Below are positions 1-7,163 of a stretch of DNA of 33,898 nt, in pieces. The DNA lies in assembly GCF_014647875.1 (NCBI RefSeq), contig NZ_BMQA01000066.1:1-33898 (forward strand), in the 5' to 3' direction. Each line of letters starts with the position of its first letter. Position 1 is the first letter of the stretch. The position numbers were made by a program, and so were the translations under genes. Source of the stretch: Streptomyces brasiliensis. GTDB lineage: Bacteria > Actinomycetota > Actinomycetes > Streptomycetales > Streptomycetaceae. Below the pieces are notes generated by a model. It searched no databases, was not told the DNA's origin, and saw nothing but the letters and a program-made list of their open reading frames with translations.

Positions 1-126
1 GATGGCCAGCTCACGGACGGCCGCGTAGGAACCGGCGAAGCCGATACCGGCGATGATCACGGCGCCGGAGACGACCACACCGATGAGAATGCGGTGCGTC
101 CGGGTCAGCTGTATTCGCGCGGCCAC
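1..126 (-). CDS. DUF2637-type membrane protein, N-terminal fragment (runs off the window)
   Basis: The window edge cuts this minus-strand gene, and only the first 42 codons are present. It starts with GTG at 126, preceded by a strong GGAGGGGAG ribosome site. The peptide begins VAARIQLTRTHRILIG and runs into one hydrophobic helix of about 20 residues, then AAVRELA. This matches the N-terminus of DUF2637 proteins of streptomycetes, which resemble the SpdB membrane proteins of conjugative plasmids; that family link is from memory. A 14-bp perfect palindrome lies 25 bp upstream of the start. The function cannot be judged from this fragment. Confidence 0.6.
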   Translation of the reverse strand, partial: MAARIQLTRTHRILIGVVVSGAVIIAGIGFAGSYAAVRELAI

Positions 127-150
127 CCCTACTCCCCTCCCCTTGCGTGT

Positions 151-164
151 TGTTGCGCGCAACA
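151..164. promoter_or_regulatory. 14-bp perfect palindrome upstream of the DUF2637 gene
   Basis: TGTTGCGCGCAACA is fully self-complementary and lies between the DUF2637 start (126) and the end of the DUF3558 gene (218). Its place just upstream of a start codon suits an operator for a dimeric regulator. The cognate protein is not identifiable here. Confidence 0.4.
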
Positions 165-217
165 GGGTGGCACATGAGCGCGGCGCGCGTGTTGCCGGTA
201 CGTCAGGAGGCCGTGGA

Positions 218-1066
218 TCAGCTCTTCTTCGACGCCGACGCCGACGGCGAACTGCCCGTCTTAGCACCCGACTTGGACGGCGCGGGACTCGAGGAGCCCG
301 CACGGTCCGAGGCGTTCGCCGACGACACCGCGGCCACGGCCTCCTTGGCCGCCTTCTGCGCCGCCTTCGTCAGATCGTCCGCGTCCGGCGTCTTGTCGCC
401 GGCCAGGCCCGCACCGTTGTAGTCGACGGTGACGACGGCGTTCTCGACGCGCGCCACGATCGTCTGCTGCTTGAAGCTGCCTTCCTTCTTCTTGAGGTCG
501 TAGCGCACCGCCGTCGCCTCGTCGCCCGTCCCGGCGACCGGCGTCGCCTTCGAGTTCTTGGCGCCGGCCACGGACTGGGCGTCCTTGACCTGCTTGTCGT
601 AGTACGCCTGCGCCTGCTTCTCGCCCGAGCCGCGGTTGACGTCCGAGTCGAAACGGAGGAGGGAGACATGGAGCCAGCGGAACTGCGAGCCCTTCACGCC
701 GTTGTTGTCCAGGCTGCTCCAGGAGCAGTTGGCCCGGTACGACGTGTCGTCCGACGTGCCCTTCTTGCCCGACTTCGTCCCCATCGGGACGAGTTCGCCG
801 AGGGTGTTCTTCGTCAGCACCGCGCACGCCTCCGGCAGTTTGCGGTACGCGGCCGCCTGGACGGTCGGGGACGGGCTCGGGGAGCTGCTCCTGGAGCTCC
901 CCGCCGTCTCCTTCGCGCCGGCCCCGTCGGAGCCGGAGCCCGAGGAGCAGCCGGCGACGACGAACACCGCCGGGACGGCGGCGGCACAGACAAGGACACG
1001 GCGTAGCCTCCCGGCTCGCTGGTCACGCTGGGCACGACGGTCGTCTCGCTGGGCTGCTCGCTGCAT
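218..1066 (-). CDS. DUF3558 family lipoprotein
   Basis: This is a predicted 282-residue secreted lipoprotein. The ATG at 1066 is chosen because GAAGGAA precedes it at good spacing; the frame stays open further upstream without a better start. It has a long basic n-region (about residues 1-23), a hydrophobic core and a lipobox VVAGC with the acylated Cys at residue 40. A Ser/Pro/Gly-rich linker follows, then the DUF3558 domain, which opens with YRKLPEACAVL and contains two Cys likely to be disulphide-bonded. The tail is Ser/Lys-rich. A paralogue lies directly upstream in the same direction (1199-1984). DUF3558 has no established biochemical role; members are exported lipoproteins of actinomycetes. 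Confidence 0.88.
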   Translation of the reverse strand: MQRAAQRDDRRAQRDQRAGRLRRVLVCAAAVPAVFVVAGCSSGSGSDGAGAKETAGSSRSSSPSPSPTVQAAAYRKLPEACAVLTKNTLGELVPMGTKSGKKGTSDDTSYRANCSWSSLDNNGVKGSQFRWLHVSLLRFDSDVNRGSGEKQAQAYYDKQVKDAQSVAGAKNSKATPVAGTGDEATAVRYDLKKKEGSFKQQTIVARVENAVVTVDYNGAGLAGDKTPDADDLTKAAQKAAKEAVAAVSSANASDRAGSSSPAPSKSGAKTGSSPSASASKKS

Positions 1067-1198
1067 GGTTCCTTCACTCTGACGCTCGGGTTTCCTGCGG
1101 TCGGATCGGGTCCGAGGGGCCACGGTACGCGGTGAAGAAGCTGTGCGGTTCTCGTTCACGACCTTCGCGTACGACCCCGGAAGGGGCCGCAGAGACGG

Positions 1199-1984
1199 TC
1201 AGTCACCCATCGAACCGGACAGTTGCGCGGCCAGATTCCGCGCCCTGTCCTGCATTTCCTTGCTGTCGGGCGAGGTTCCGCCGGCGGCCGGCTGCTCCGC
1301 GTACTCGATGGTCACGATCACGTTCGACGTGCGGAACGCCACAGTCACCGTGCGCTGTTCGGCCGGACCGGAACCGCTGAGCTGGTCGTCGAGATACGCC
1401 TCGTCGCCGAGTCCGCTCAGCACGCGGGGCTGGAGGTCGGCCGGCGAGACGGACGCGGAGGCGGAGGCCGAGGGTGTGCCGGTGGCGGGCGCCGAGCTGC
1501 TCGGGGTGGCGGAGGCCGTGGGCGTCGCGCTGGGCTCCGGCAGGTCGGCCGCCGTCTCCTTGGTCGCGAAGAGCTGCTGCGCCTCGCTGTCGTCGCTGAC
1601 GGCGTTGTCGTACGACACGACCCGCTCGAAGTCGACGAGCAGATGATCGGTGGCGTCGGCGGACTCGACCTTCCAGCGGCACGCGACCTTGCGGTCGGTG
1701 TCGTACGTCAGCGTCGGGTCGCCCGCGTAGGCCTTGTCCTGCTGGATGGGGTCGGCCAGCTGCTTGATCCCGGGCAGGAGCGAGTCGAGGGTGCCGTGGC
1801 TCACCGCGCCGCAGGCGTCGGGGAGCGTGCGGTACTTGCCGGGCTGGGCCTCCGCGGTCGCCGTACCGGCGGCGCCCGGGTTGGAGTTGTCGGTGCCGCC
1901 GCCCTCGTCGGAGCCGCCGGTGCAGCCGGCCAGCAGCGCCGCGAGAAGGGCGACGGTGCCGGTTACGTACGCCTTCCGCTGCAC
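1199..1984 (-). CDS. DUF3558 family lipoprotein (second tandem copy)
   Basis: This is a 261-residue lipoprotein starting with GTG at 1984, about 7 nt after GAGAGGAG. The signal peptide is short, ending in the lipobox LLAGC with Cys at residue 21. A Gly/Ser/Asp linker and the DUF3558 domain follow; YRTLPDACGAV and a later CRW supply the conserved cysteines. An Ala/Ser/Pro/Thr-rich insertion sits in the middle (about residues 155-180). It shares its domain start with the downstream paralogue at 218-1066, from which it is separated by 132 bp, so the pair probably arose by duplication. The gene is divergent from rtcB. The function is unknown. Confidence 0.88.
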   Translation of the reverse strand: MQRKAYVTGTVALLAALLAGCTGGSDEGGGTDNSNPGAAGTATAEAQPGKYRTLPDACGAVSHGTLDSLLPGIKQLADPIQQDKAYAGDPTLTYDTDRKVACRWKVESADATDHLLVDFERVVSYDNAVSDDSEAQQLFATKETAADLPEPSATPTASATPSSSAPATGTPSASASASVSPADLQPRVLSGLGDEAYLDDQLSGSGPAEQRTVTVAFRTSNVIVTIEYAEQPAAGGTSPDSKEMQDRARNLAAQLSGSMGD

Positions 1985-2199
1985 GGTCGGGCTCCTCTCG
2001 ACGGGCTCTGCGCTCTCGGGTCCTGCAGTGTCCCCGCTGGTTATTCGCTTGCCGGGGCGGGGCGCCCCCTGGAGACAATGTGTATCGCACGCACCGCCGC
2101 GGACGCCGGTCCGTTGTCCCTTTTCGTCGACTTGGGCGCCGATTTTGCGGTGCGCTCTTTTTGAGGCTTTTGTCTGTCATCCGGGGGAATGGGGAAGAT

Positions 2200-3393
2200 A
2201 TGTCGTACGTGGAAATGGCGGGCGCGAAGGTCCCCATCCGCATGTGGACCGACCCCGCGACGGTAGAGGACGTCGCCCTGCAGCAGCTCCGCAACGTCGC
2301 CACCCTGCCCTGGATCAAGGGCCTGGCGGTCATGCCGGACGTGCACTACGGCAAGGGTGCGACGGTCGGCTCGGTCATCGCGATGCGGGGTGCGGTGTGC
2401 CCCGCGGCGGTGGGCGTCGACATCGGCTGCGGCATGTCGGCGGTGAAGACGTCCCTGACGGCGAACGACCTCCCGGGCGACCTGTCCCGCCTGCGCTCGA
2501 AGATCGAGCAGGCGATTCCGGTGGGGCGGGGGATGCATGAGGACCCGATCTCGCCGGCGAGCTTCCACGGGCTGGCGACGGCCGGGTGGGACGACTTCTG
2601 GGGGCGGTTCGAGTGGGTGGCGGAGGCGGTGAAGTTCCGTCGAGAGCGGGCGGCTTTGCAGATGGGGACGCTGGGCGGGGGCAACCATTTTATTGAAGCT
2701 TGTATTGATGTGTCCGGGTCGGTGTGGCTCATGCTGCACTCGGGCTCCCGGAACATCGGCAAGGAACTCGCCGAGCACCACATCGGCATGGCGCAGAAGC
2801 TGCCGCACAACCAGGGGCTGATCGACCGTGACCTCGCGGTCTTCGTCTCGGACACCCCGCAGATGGCGGCCTACCGCAACGACCTGTTCTGGGCGCAGGA
2901 GTACGCCAAGTACAACCGCACGCTCATGATGGCGCTTCTGAAGGACGTGATCCGCAAGGAGTTCAGGAAGGCGAAGCCGACGTTCGAGCCGGAGATCTCC
3001 TGCCACCACAACTATGTGGCGGAGGAGCGCTACGAGGGCATGGATCTGCTCGTCACCCGCAAGGGCGCGATCCACGCGGGGTCCGGCGAGTACGGGATCA
3101 TCCCCGGCTCGATGGGCACGGGTTCGTACATCGTGAGGGGCCTCGGCAATGAGAAGGCCTTCAACTCGGCGTCGCACGGCGCCGGTCGGCGGATGAGCCG
3201 CACCGCGGCGAAGCGGCGCTTCTCGACGAAGGACCTGGAGGAGCAGACGCGGGGCGTGGAGTGCCGCAAGGACTCCGGCGTCGTGGACGAGATCCCGGGC
3301 GCGTACAAGCCGATCGACCAGGTCATCGACCAGCAGCGGGACCTCGTTGAGGTCGTGGCGAAGCTGAAGCAGGTCGTCTGCGTGAAGGGATGA
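2200..3393 (+). CDS. rtcB: RtcB-type RNA-splicing ligase
   Basis: RtcB joins RNA ends carrying 2',3'-cyclic or 3'-phosphate to 5'-OH ends in a GTP- and Mn-dependent reaction, acting in tRNA splicing or RNA repair. The 397-residue length is normal for bacterial members. Visible motifs are DVHYGKGATVG near residue 47, DIGCGM with the metal-binding Cys77, GGGNH with His163, HSGSRNIG with His180, HHN with His270, and SHGAGR with His326, the expected guanylylated histidine. The ATG at 2200 is chosen because GGGGAAG precedes it and the upstream sequence in frame does not look coding. No archease or RtcA gene is adjacent. Eight consecutive codons at 2686-2709 end in A or T, very unlike the rest of the gene. 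Confidence 0.95.
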   Translation: MSYVEMAGAKVPIRMWTDPATVEDVALQQLRNVATLPWIKGLAVMPDVHYGKGATVGSVIAMRGAVCPAAVGVDIGCGMSAVKTSLTANDLPGDLSRLRSKIEQAIPVGRGMHEDPISPASFHGLATAGWDDFWGRFEWVAEAVKFRRERAALQMGTLGGGNHFIEACIDVSGSVWLMLHSGSRNIGKELAEHHIGMAQKLPHNQGLIDRDLAVFVSDTPQMAAYRNDLFWAQEYAKYNRTLMMALLKDVIRKEFRKAKPTFEPEISCHHNYVAEERYEGMDLLVTRKGAIHAGSGEYGIIPGSMGTGSYIVRGLGNEKAFNSASHGAGRRMSRTAAKRRFSTKDLEEQTRGVECRKDSGVVDEIPGAYKPIDQVIDQQRDLVEVVAKLKQVVCVKG

Positions 3394-3399
3394 GGCGAC

Positions 3400-3425
3400 G
3401 AGCCCCCGGCCGACGCCGGGGGCTC
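3400..3425. terminator. Hairpin between convergent rtcB and marR-type genes
   Basis: An 11-bp perfect stem (GAGCCCCCGGC with its complement) closes a 4-nt loop 6 bp after the rtcB stop. Its right arm overlaps the stop codon of the convergent MarR gene, so it can act in both directions. No T-tract follows, which is common for streptomycete terminators. Confidence 0.7.
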
Positions 3426-3903
3426 AGGCCCGCCCCTCCCGCAGACGCGCGATCTGTTGTGTGCTGAAATCCACCGTTCGTTTCATGTGCCGGACGATCG
3501 CGGCCAGTTCGGGTTCGTCCAGGTCCGTGAAGAGGGTCGACCAGGTGCCGCCGAGGTCTTCCCAGGTCTGGCAGAACTCGGTGATCCTCTCCGGGACCGT
3601 CGCCACCAGGACGCGGCGGCGGTCGGTCGCGTCGCGTTCGCGGACGACGTAGCCCGCCCGCTCCAGTCGGTCCACCAGACGGGTCGCCGAGCCGGTCGTC
3701 AGGCCCGTCAGTTCCGCGATGCGGCCCGTCGTCACCGGGCCCGGTTCCAGGGTGAGCAGGTTCAGGCACTGCAGGTCGGTGGGGTGCAGGCCGAGGTGGT
3801 CGGCGACGGCCTGGTTGAACAGGGCGTATGCCGCCATGTAGCGGCGGGAGACGGTGGCCAGCTCCGCCAGCAGCCTCGACCGCGTGCTCCCGTTCCCGGA
3901 CAT
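3424..3903 (-). CDS. MarR family transcriptional regulator
   Basis: This is a 159-residue one-domain regulator. A winged helix-turn-helix spans about residues 40-110: LQCLNLLTLEPGPVT, then the recognition region LTTGSATRLVDRLERAGYV, then the wing DATDRRRVLV. Flanking N- and C-terminal helices would form the dimer interface. The ATG at 3903 has only a weak purine-rich site upstream. It converges on rtcB and ends inside their shared terminator; upstream lies a small secreted-protein gene on the same strand. The ligand and targets are unknown; MarR proteins usually respond to small aromatic or oxidising compounds. Confidence 0.9.
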   Translation of the reverse strand: MSGNGSTRSRLLAELATVSRRYMAAYALFNQAVADHLGLHPTDLQCLNLLTLEPGPVTTGRIAELTGLTTGSATRLVDRLERAGYVVRERDATDRRRVLVATVPERITEFCQTWEDLGGTWSTLFTDLDEPELAAIVRHMKRTVDFSTQQIARLREGRA

Positions 3904-3934
3904 GTCCGCTCGCTCTCGTTCCTGCCCGGCGTCG

Positions 3935-4411
3935 TCAGAAGGAGTACGCGTCGCCGGTGTCGAGGACCAGGACCCGGGTGCGGTCGTTCGTCCGGTCGCG
4001 GTCCACGGTGCCGCCGCTCCACACCGTGTCGATCTCCAGCGTCACCTCCTGCGCCTTGCCCCGCAGTCCCACCCCGACGGCGATCTGGTCGCCCAGCCCG
4101 TCCACGTCGAGCGGCCCCGTCGCGCACACCACGGTCCGCGCGTCCGTACGGACACACGCGGCCGGCAGGTTCTGCCGCTCCGCGAGCGGCATCGACCAGC
4201 GCAGCCGTACGCTCGCGCTCGGCACCTCGGCCGGCCCCTGGTTGCGCGGGGTGAGCCGGACCTCGAGCCGCTTGCCGTTCATCACCACCGACCCGTGGTA
4301 GACGAGATCGGCCTCCGGCGCGCCGCCCGCCCGGGCGGGACCGGCCACGGCCACCGCCGCCAGCGCTGCGCCCGTCACGGCCAGCGCCCTCGTTCCCCGC
4401 ATGCCACCCAT
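3935..4411 (-). CDS. Small secreted protein of unknown function
   Basis: This is a predicted 158-residue exported protein. The ATG at 4411 follows GGGAG at 9 nt. It has a Sec-type signal peptide with an Ala-rich core ending near PARAGG (about residue 26). The mature part looks all-beta, with alternating hydrophobic residues (VVMNGKRLEVRLTPRNQG, VRLRWSM) and two cysteines 14 residues apart that could form a disulphide. The pattern resembles small beta-sandwich repeat (DUF11/CARDB-like) domains, but no family is recognised with certainty. It is divergent from the YnfA-family gene and lies upstream of marR on the same strand. Confidence 0.72.
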   Translation of the reverse strand: MGGMRGTRALAVTGAALAAVAVAGPARAGGAPEADLVYHGSVVMNGKRLEVRLTPRNQGPAEVPSASVRLRWSMPLAERQNLPAACVRTDARTVVCATGPLDVDGLGDQIAVGVGLRGKAQEVTLEIDTVWSGGTVDRDRTNDRTRVLVLDTGDAYSF

Positions 4412-4517
4412 TGCGTACTCCCAGCCCTGTGATCCGACGGTCGTACGGATGTATCCCACGCGTGGCCGGTGACAGGCGCCCTCCATCAGGTGACAGCGCC
4501 CGTGACAGGCTGCACGC

Positions 4518-4856
4518 ATGCTGATTCTCCGCTCCGCCGCCCTCTTCGTCGTCGCCGCGTTCTTCGAGATCGGCGGGGCCTGGCTGGTGTGGCAGGGCGT
4601 GCGCGAGCACCGCGGCTGGCTGTGGGTCACCGGCGGCATCCTGGCCCTCGGGGCGTACGGCTTCGTCGCCACCTTCCAGCCGGACGCGCACTTCGGCCGC
4701 ATCCTCGCCGCGTACGGCGGGATCTTCGTCGCAGGATCGATCCTGTGGGGCGTGGTCGCCGACGGCTACCGGCCCGACCGCTGGGACATCACGGGTGCGC
4801 TGATCTGCCTCGCGGGGATGGCGGTGATCATGTGGGCGCCGCGGGGCGGCAGCTGA
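4518..4856 (+). CDS. YnfA/UPF0060 family membrane protein
   Basis: This is a 112-residue integral membrane protein with four predicted helices (about 5-25, 33-52, 62-82 and 90-108). The motif FFEIGGAWLVWQ near the start and the TFQPDAHFGRILAAYGG segment are typical of the UPF0060/YnfA family, whose members resemble small multidrug resistance transporters in size and topology. The start ATG at 4518 has no strong ribosome site close by, only scattered purines. The gene stands alone, divergent from the secreted-protein gene. Transport activity is not established for this subfamily. Confidence 0.88.
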   Translation: MLILRSAALFVVAAFFEIGGAWLVWQGVREHRGWLWVTGGILALGAYGFVATFQPDAHFGRILAAYGGIFVAGSILWGVVADGYRPDRWDITGALICLAGMAVIMWAPRGGS

Positions 4857-4935
4857 CGAGAACCGACGGCTGGTCCCCGGTCGCCGTCGCCTACCCTGGG
4901 CAGTGACCTACGTCCGTACGCCCTAGGAGCAGCCC

Positions 4936-5709
4936 ATGGCCGCCGCACCGCCCGCCGCCTCCCGGATCGCCGTCGTCACGGGTGCGAGCAGCGGAATCGG
5001 CGCCGCCACGGCCCGTAGGCTTGCCGAGGCCGGGTACCGGGTCGTGCTCACCGCCCGCCGCAAGGACCGTATCGAGGCGCTGGCCGAGGAGATCGTGGAG
5101 GCGGGACACGCGGCGACGGCGTACCAGCTGGACGTCACCGACCGGGCCGCGGTCGACGAGTTCGCGACGGCCTTCAAGACGGTCGGGGTGCTGGTCAACA
5201 ACGCGGGCGGCGCGCTGGGTGCCGACCCGGTGGCCACCGGTGACCCGGCGGACTGGCGCACGATGTACGAGACGAACGTGCTCGGCACGCTGAATCTCAC
5301 CCAGGCTCTGCTGCCCAAGCTCGACGCGAGCGGCGACGGCACGGTGGTGGTCGTGTCCTCGACGGCGGGCCACGGTACGTACGAGGGCGGCGCGGGGTAT
5401 GTCGCCGCCAAGCACGGTGCTCATGTCCTCGCGGAGACGCTGCGGCTGGAGATCGTCGGGCGGCCGGTGCGGGTGATCGAGATCGCGCCCGGCATGGTCA
5501 GGACGGACGAGTTCGCGCTGACCCGCTTCGGCGGCGACGCGGCGAAGGCGGCGAAGGTGTACGAGGGTGTCGCCGAACCGCTCACCGCGGACGACGTGGC
5601 GGACACGATCGCGTGGGCGGTGACGCGGCCGAGCCATGTCAACGTCGACCTCCTGGTCCTGCGCCCGCGTGCCCAGGCGTCCAACACGAAGGTGCACAGG
5701 GAGCTGTGA
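4936..5709 (+). CDS. SDR family NAD(P)-dependent oxidoreductase
   Basis: This is a classical short-chain dehydrogenase of 257 residues with a Rossmann fold. The cofactor motif TGASSGIG is at residues 15-22, NNAGG at 88-92, and the catalytic Ser142, Tyr155 and Lys159 are all present. An Arg pair after strand 2 (TARRKDR) suggests NADP(H) preference. The start ATG at 4936 follows AGGAG. The closest general type is the YdfG-like group acting on 3-hydroxy acids or serine, but the substrate cannot be read from sequence. Its stop overlaps the start of the next small gene (ATGA), so the two are translationally coupled. Confidence 0.92.
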   Translation: MAAAPPAASRIAVVTGASSGIGAATARRLAEAGYRVVLTARRKDRIEALAEEIVEAGHAATAYQLDVTDRAAVDEFATAFKTVGVLVNNAGGALGADPVATGDPADWRTMYETNVLGTLNLTQALLPKLDASGDGTVVVVSSTAGHGTYEGGAGYVAAKHGAHVLAETLRLEIVGRPVRVIEIAPGMVRTDEFALTRFGGDAAKAAKVYEGVAEPLTADDVADTIAWAVTRPSHVNVDLLVLRPRAQASNTKVHREL

Positions 5710-5897
5710 TGCCGGAACGAGAGGCGGAGGCCGCCGGGGCGTCCCCGGAGCTCTCTCCCGAGGTCTCCGCGGAGAAGCGCCGTCTGGCTCAGGAGACGAA
5801 GAACGAGCGCCAGGTCTGGTACTTCCTCGCGTACTTCCTCTTCGGCATCCACATCGTGGCGTTCGTCATGATCTACGCGGTACGCCATGGACACTGA
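5709..5897 (+). CDS. DUF6126-type small single-pass membrane protein
   Basis: This is a 62-residue protein whose ATG overlaps the stop of the SDR gene. An acidic, probably disordered N-terminus (EREAEAAGASPELSPE) precedes a basic stretch (EKRRLAQETKNERQ) and one transmembrane helix (YFLAYFLFGIHIVAFVMIYA), ending in RHGH. This pattern matches the DUF6126 family of streptomycetes. The role is unknown; tight coupling to the SDR suggests it may anchor or accompany that enzyme. A 7-bp inverted repeat (5894-5912) overlaps the stop codon and could be a weak terminator or operator before the next gene. Confidence 0.75.
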   Translation: MPEREAEAAGASPELSPEVSAEKRRLAQETKNERQVWYFLAYFLFGIHIVAFVMIYAVRHGH

Positions 5898-5921
5898 CCC
5901 GATCGGGGTCAGACTCGGGGC

Positions 5922-6674
5922 GTGGACAGACACATACGCTTCGAGGCGCTGCACAACTTCCGTGATCTGGGCGGTTATTCGGCAACGGACGGCCACCACC
6001 GCGTCCGCCCCGGCCTCCTCTACCGCGCGGACTCCCTGGGGAAGCTGACCGAGGGCACACCTGACTGGGACCGCTTCCTGTCCCTGGGGATCGGTACGGT
6101 GCTGGACCTGCGGCATCCGTGGGAGGCCGGGTCCAGGGGGCGTGTTCCGGCCCACCCGTCCTTCACATACCACAATCTCAGCATCGAGCACCGGCCGTAC
6201 GACCAGCCGTCCTTGACCGCCGACGTCGACCCGGGCCCTTATCTGGCCGAGCGCTACATGGAGGTCGCGCGGGACGGTGTGAAGGAGATCGCGGCGGCGT
6301 TGAGTGTGGTCGCCGAGGCCGATGGCCCGCTGGTGTTCCACTGTGCCTCCGGCAAGGACCGTACGGGTCAGCTCGCCGCCCTGATTCTCACGTTGCTCGG
6401 TGTCCCCGAGGAGTCGGTCGTCGAGGACTTCGCCCTCACGAACCGGGCGACCCCGGCGCTCCTCGCGGACTGGCGTGCCCGGAATGACGGCCGCAGCCCG
6501 GTCTGGCCGGCCTTCGGTCGTGCGCCGGAGCCGGTGATGCGGCTGTACCTCGCCGCGATGCGGGCGCGTTACGGGTCCGTCGGTGCGTATGTGGAACGGG
6601 AGTTGGGGATGGACGCCGGGGGGCTCGCCCGGACCCTGCGGGCGCGGCTGCTGGAGCCCGCGCCGGAGGTCTAG
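5922..6674 (+). CDS. Tyrosine-protein phosphatase (CX5R, DSP-like)
   Basis: This is a 250-residue cytoplasmic phosphatase. The N-terminal motif FRDLGGY (about residues 13-19) and the P-loop HCASGKDRTG, with nucleophile Cys141 and Arg147, define the bacterial family related to eukaryotic dual-specificity and phosphoinositide phosphatases. Lys in the P-loop (GKDR) is a feature associated with phosphoinositide-active members such as MptpB, so lipid as well as protein substrates are possible. The GTG at 5922 lacks a clear ribosome site. Its stop overlaps the stop of the convergent HxlR gene by 3 nt (CTAG). Confidence 0.9.
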   Translation: MDRHIRFEALHNFRDLGGYSATDGHHRVRPGLLYRADSLGKLTEGTPDWDRFLSLGIGTVLDLRHPWEAGSRGRVPAHPSFTYHNLSIEHRPYDQPSLTADVDPGPYLAERYMEVARDGVKEIAAALSVVAEADGPLVFHCASGKDRTGQLAALILTLLGVPEESVVEDFALTNRATPALLADWRARNDGRSPVWPAFGRAPEPVMRLYLAAMRARYGSVGAYVERELGMDAGGLARTLRARLLEPAPEV

Positions 6675-7069
6675 TTCTCGGCGTCGTACTTCTCCCGGGC
6701 CTCGTGGACCTCCTCGATGTGGGTCTCGGCCCAGTCCTTCACCGCCGTGAGCAGGTGGGCGAGGCTCGCGCCGAGCGGGGTGAGTTCGTAGTCGACGCGG
6801 ACCGGGACCGACGGGGTGACCGTGCGGGTCAGGATGCCGTCGCGTTCCAGGGTGCGCAGGGTCTGCGTGAGCATTTTGGGGCTGACGCCCGCGATCTTTC
6901 GGCTGAGGTCGCTGTAGCGCATGGGCCCGGTCGACAGCGCGGCGACGACGAGGCTGACCCATTTGTCGCTGAGGCGGTCGAGGAGCTGGTTGGTGGGGCA
7001 GCTGCGGATGAACGCGTCGTACTGGACGCGTGCCCGCTCGCGCCGCTGGGCCGCGGTCATGGTCGGCAT
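6671..7069 (-). CDS. HxlR family transcriptional regulator
   Basis: This is a 132-residue winged-helix regulator. The conserved core is present: CPTNQLLDRLSDKW, then the recognition segment SRKIAGVSPKMLTQTLRTLERDGIL, then the wing VRVDYELTPLG. The Cys near residue 23 sits where HxlR/DUF24 proteins such as YodB and HypR carry their redox- or quinone-sensing cysteine; sensing is an inference here. The start ATG at 7069 is fixed by GGAGGTGA five nt upstream. It is divergent from an NADPH:quinone-reductase-like gene, and a 21-bp dyad lies exactly midway, so it most likely represses both itself and the reductase. Confidence 0.92.
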   Translation of the reverse strand: MPTMTAAQRRERARVQYDAFIRSCPTNQLLDRLSDKWVSLVVAALSTGPMRYSDLSRKIAGVSPKMLTQTLRTLERDGILTRTVTPSVPVRVDYELTPLGASLAHLLTAVKDWAETHIEEVHEAREKYDAEN

Positions 7070-7106
7070 CGGCTCACCTCCGGGGGACCTACGCACTCTC
7101 AGGTAA

Positions 7107-7127
7107 CTACTTTCCGATGGATAGTAG
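7107..7127. promoter_or_regulatory. Probable HxlR operator between divergent genes
   Basis: Two 9-bp arms, CTACTTTCC and GGATAGTAG, flank a 3-nt centre and match with one mismatch. The dyad is 37-38 bp from the hxlR-type start and 36-37 bp from the oxidoreductase start, the symmetrical place expected for a shared operator. The outer TACT/AGTA half-sites recall those reported for YodB-type regulators, although the spacing differs. Confidence 0.62.
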
Positions 7128-7163
7128 CTCTTCCTACGGTTGTCCGCAGCGGAGGAGATACCG

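Noticed and set aside
53..1006. Long plus-strand frame opposite the first DUF3558 gene
   Set aside because: Arg-rich low-complexity translation typical of antisense frames in high-GC DNA; the minus-strand frame has signal peptide, lipobox and family similarity.
5894..5912. CTGACCC-N5-GGGTCAG repeat as a strong terminator
   Set aside because: Only 7 bp per arm, no T-tract, and the next gene is 10 bp away on the same strand; kept only as a remark under the DUF6126 gene.
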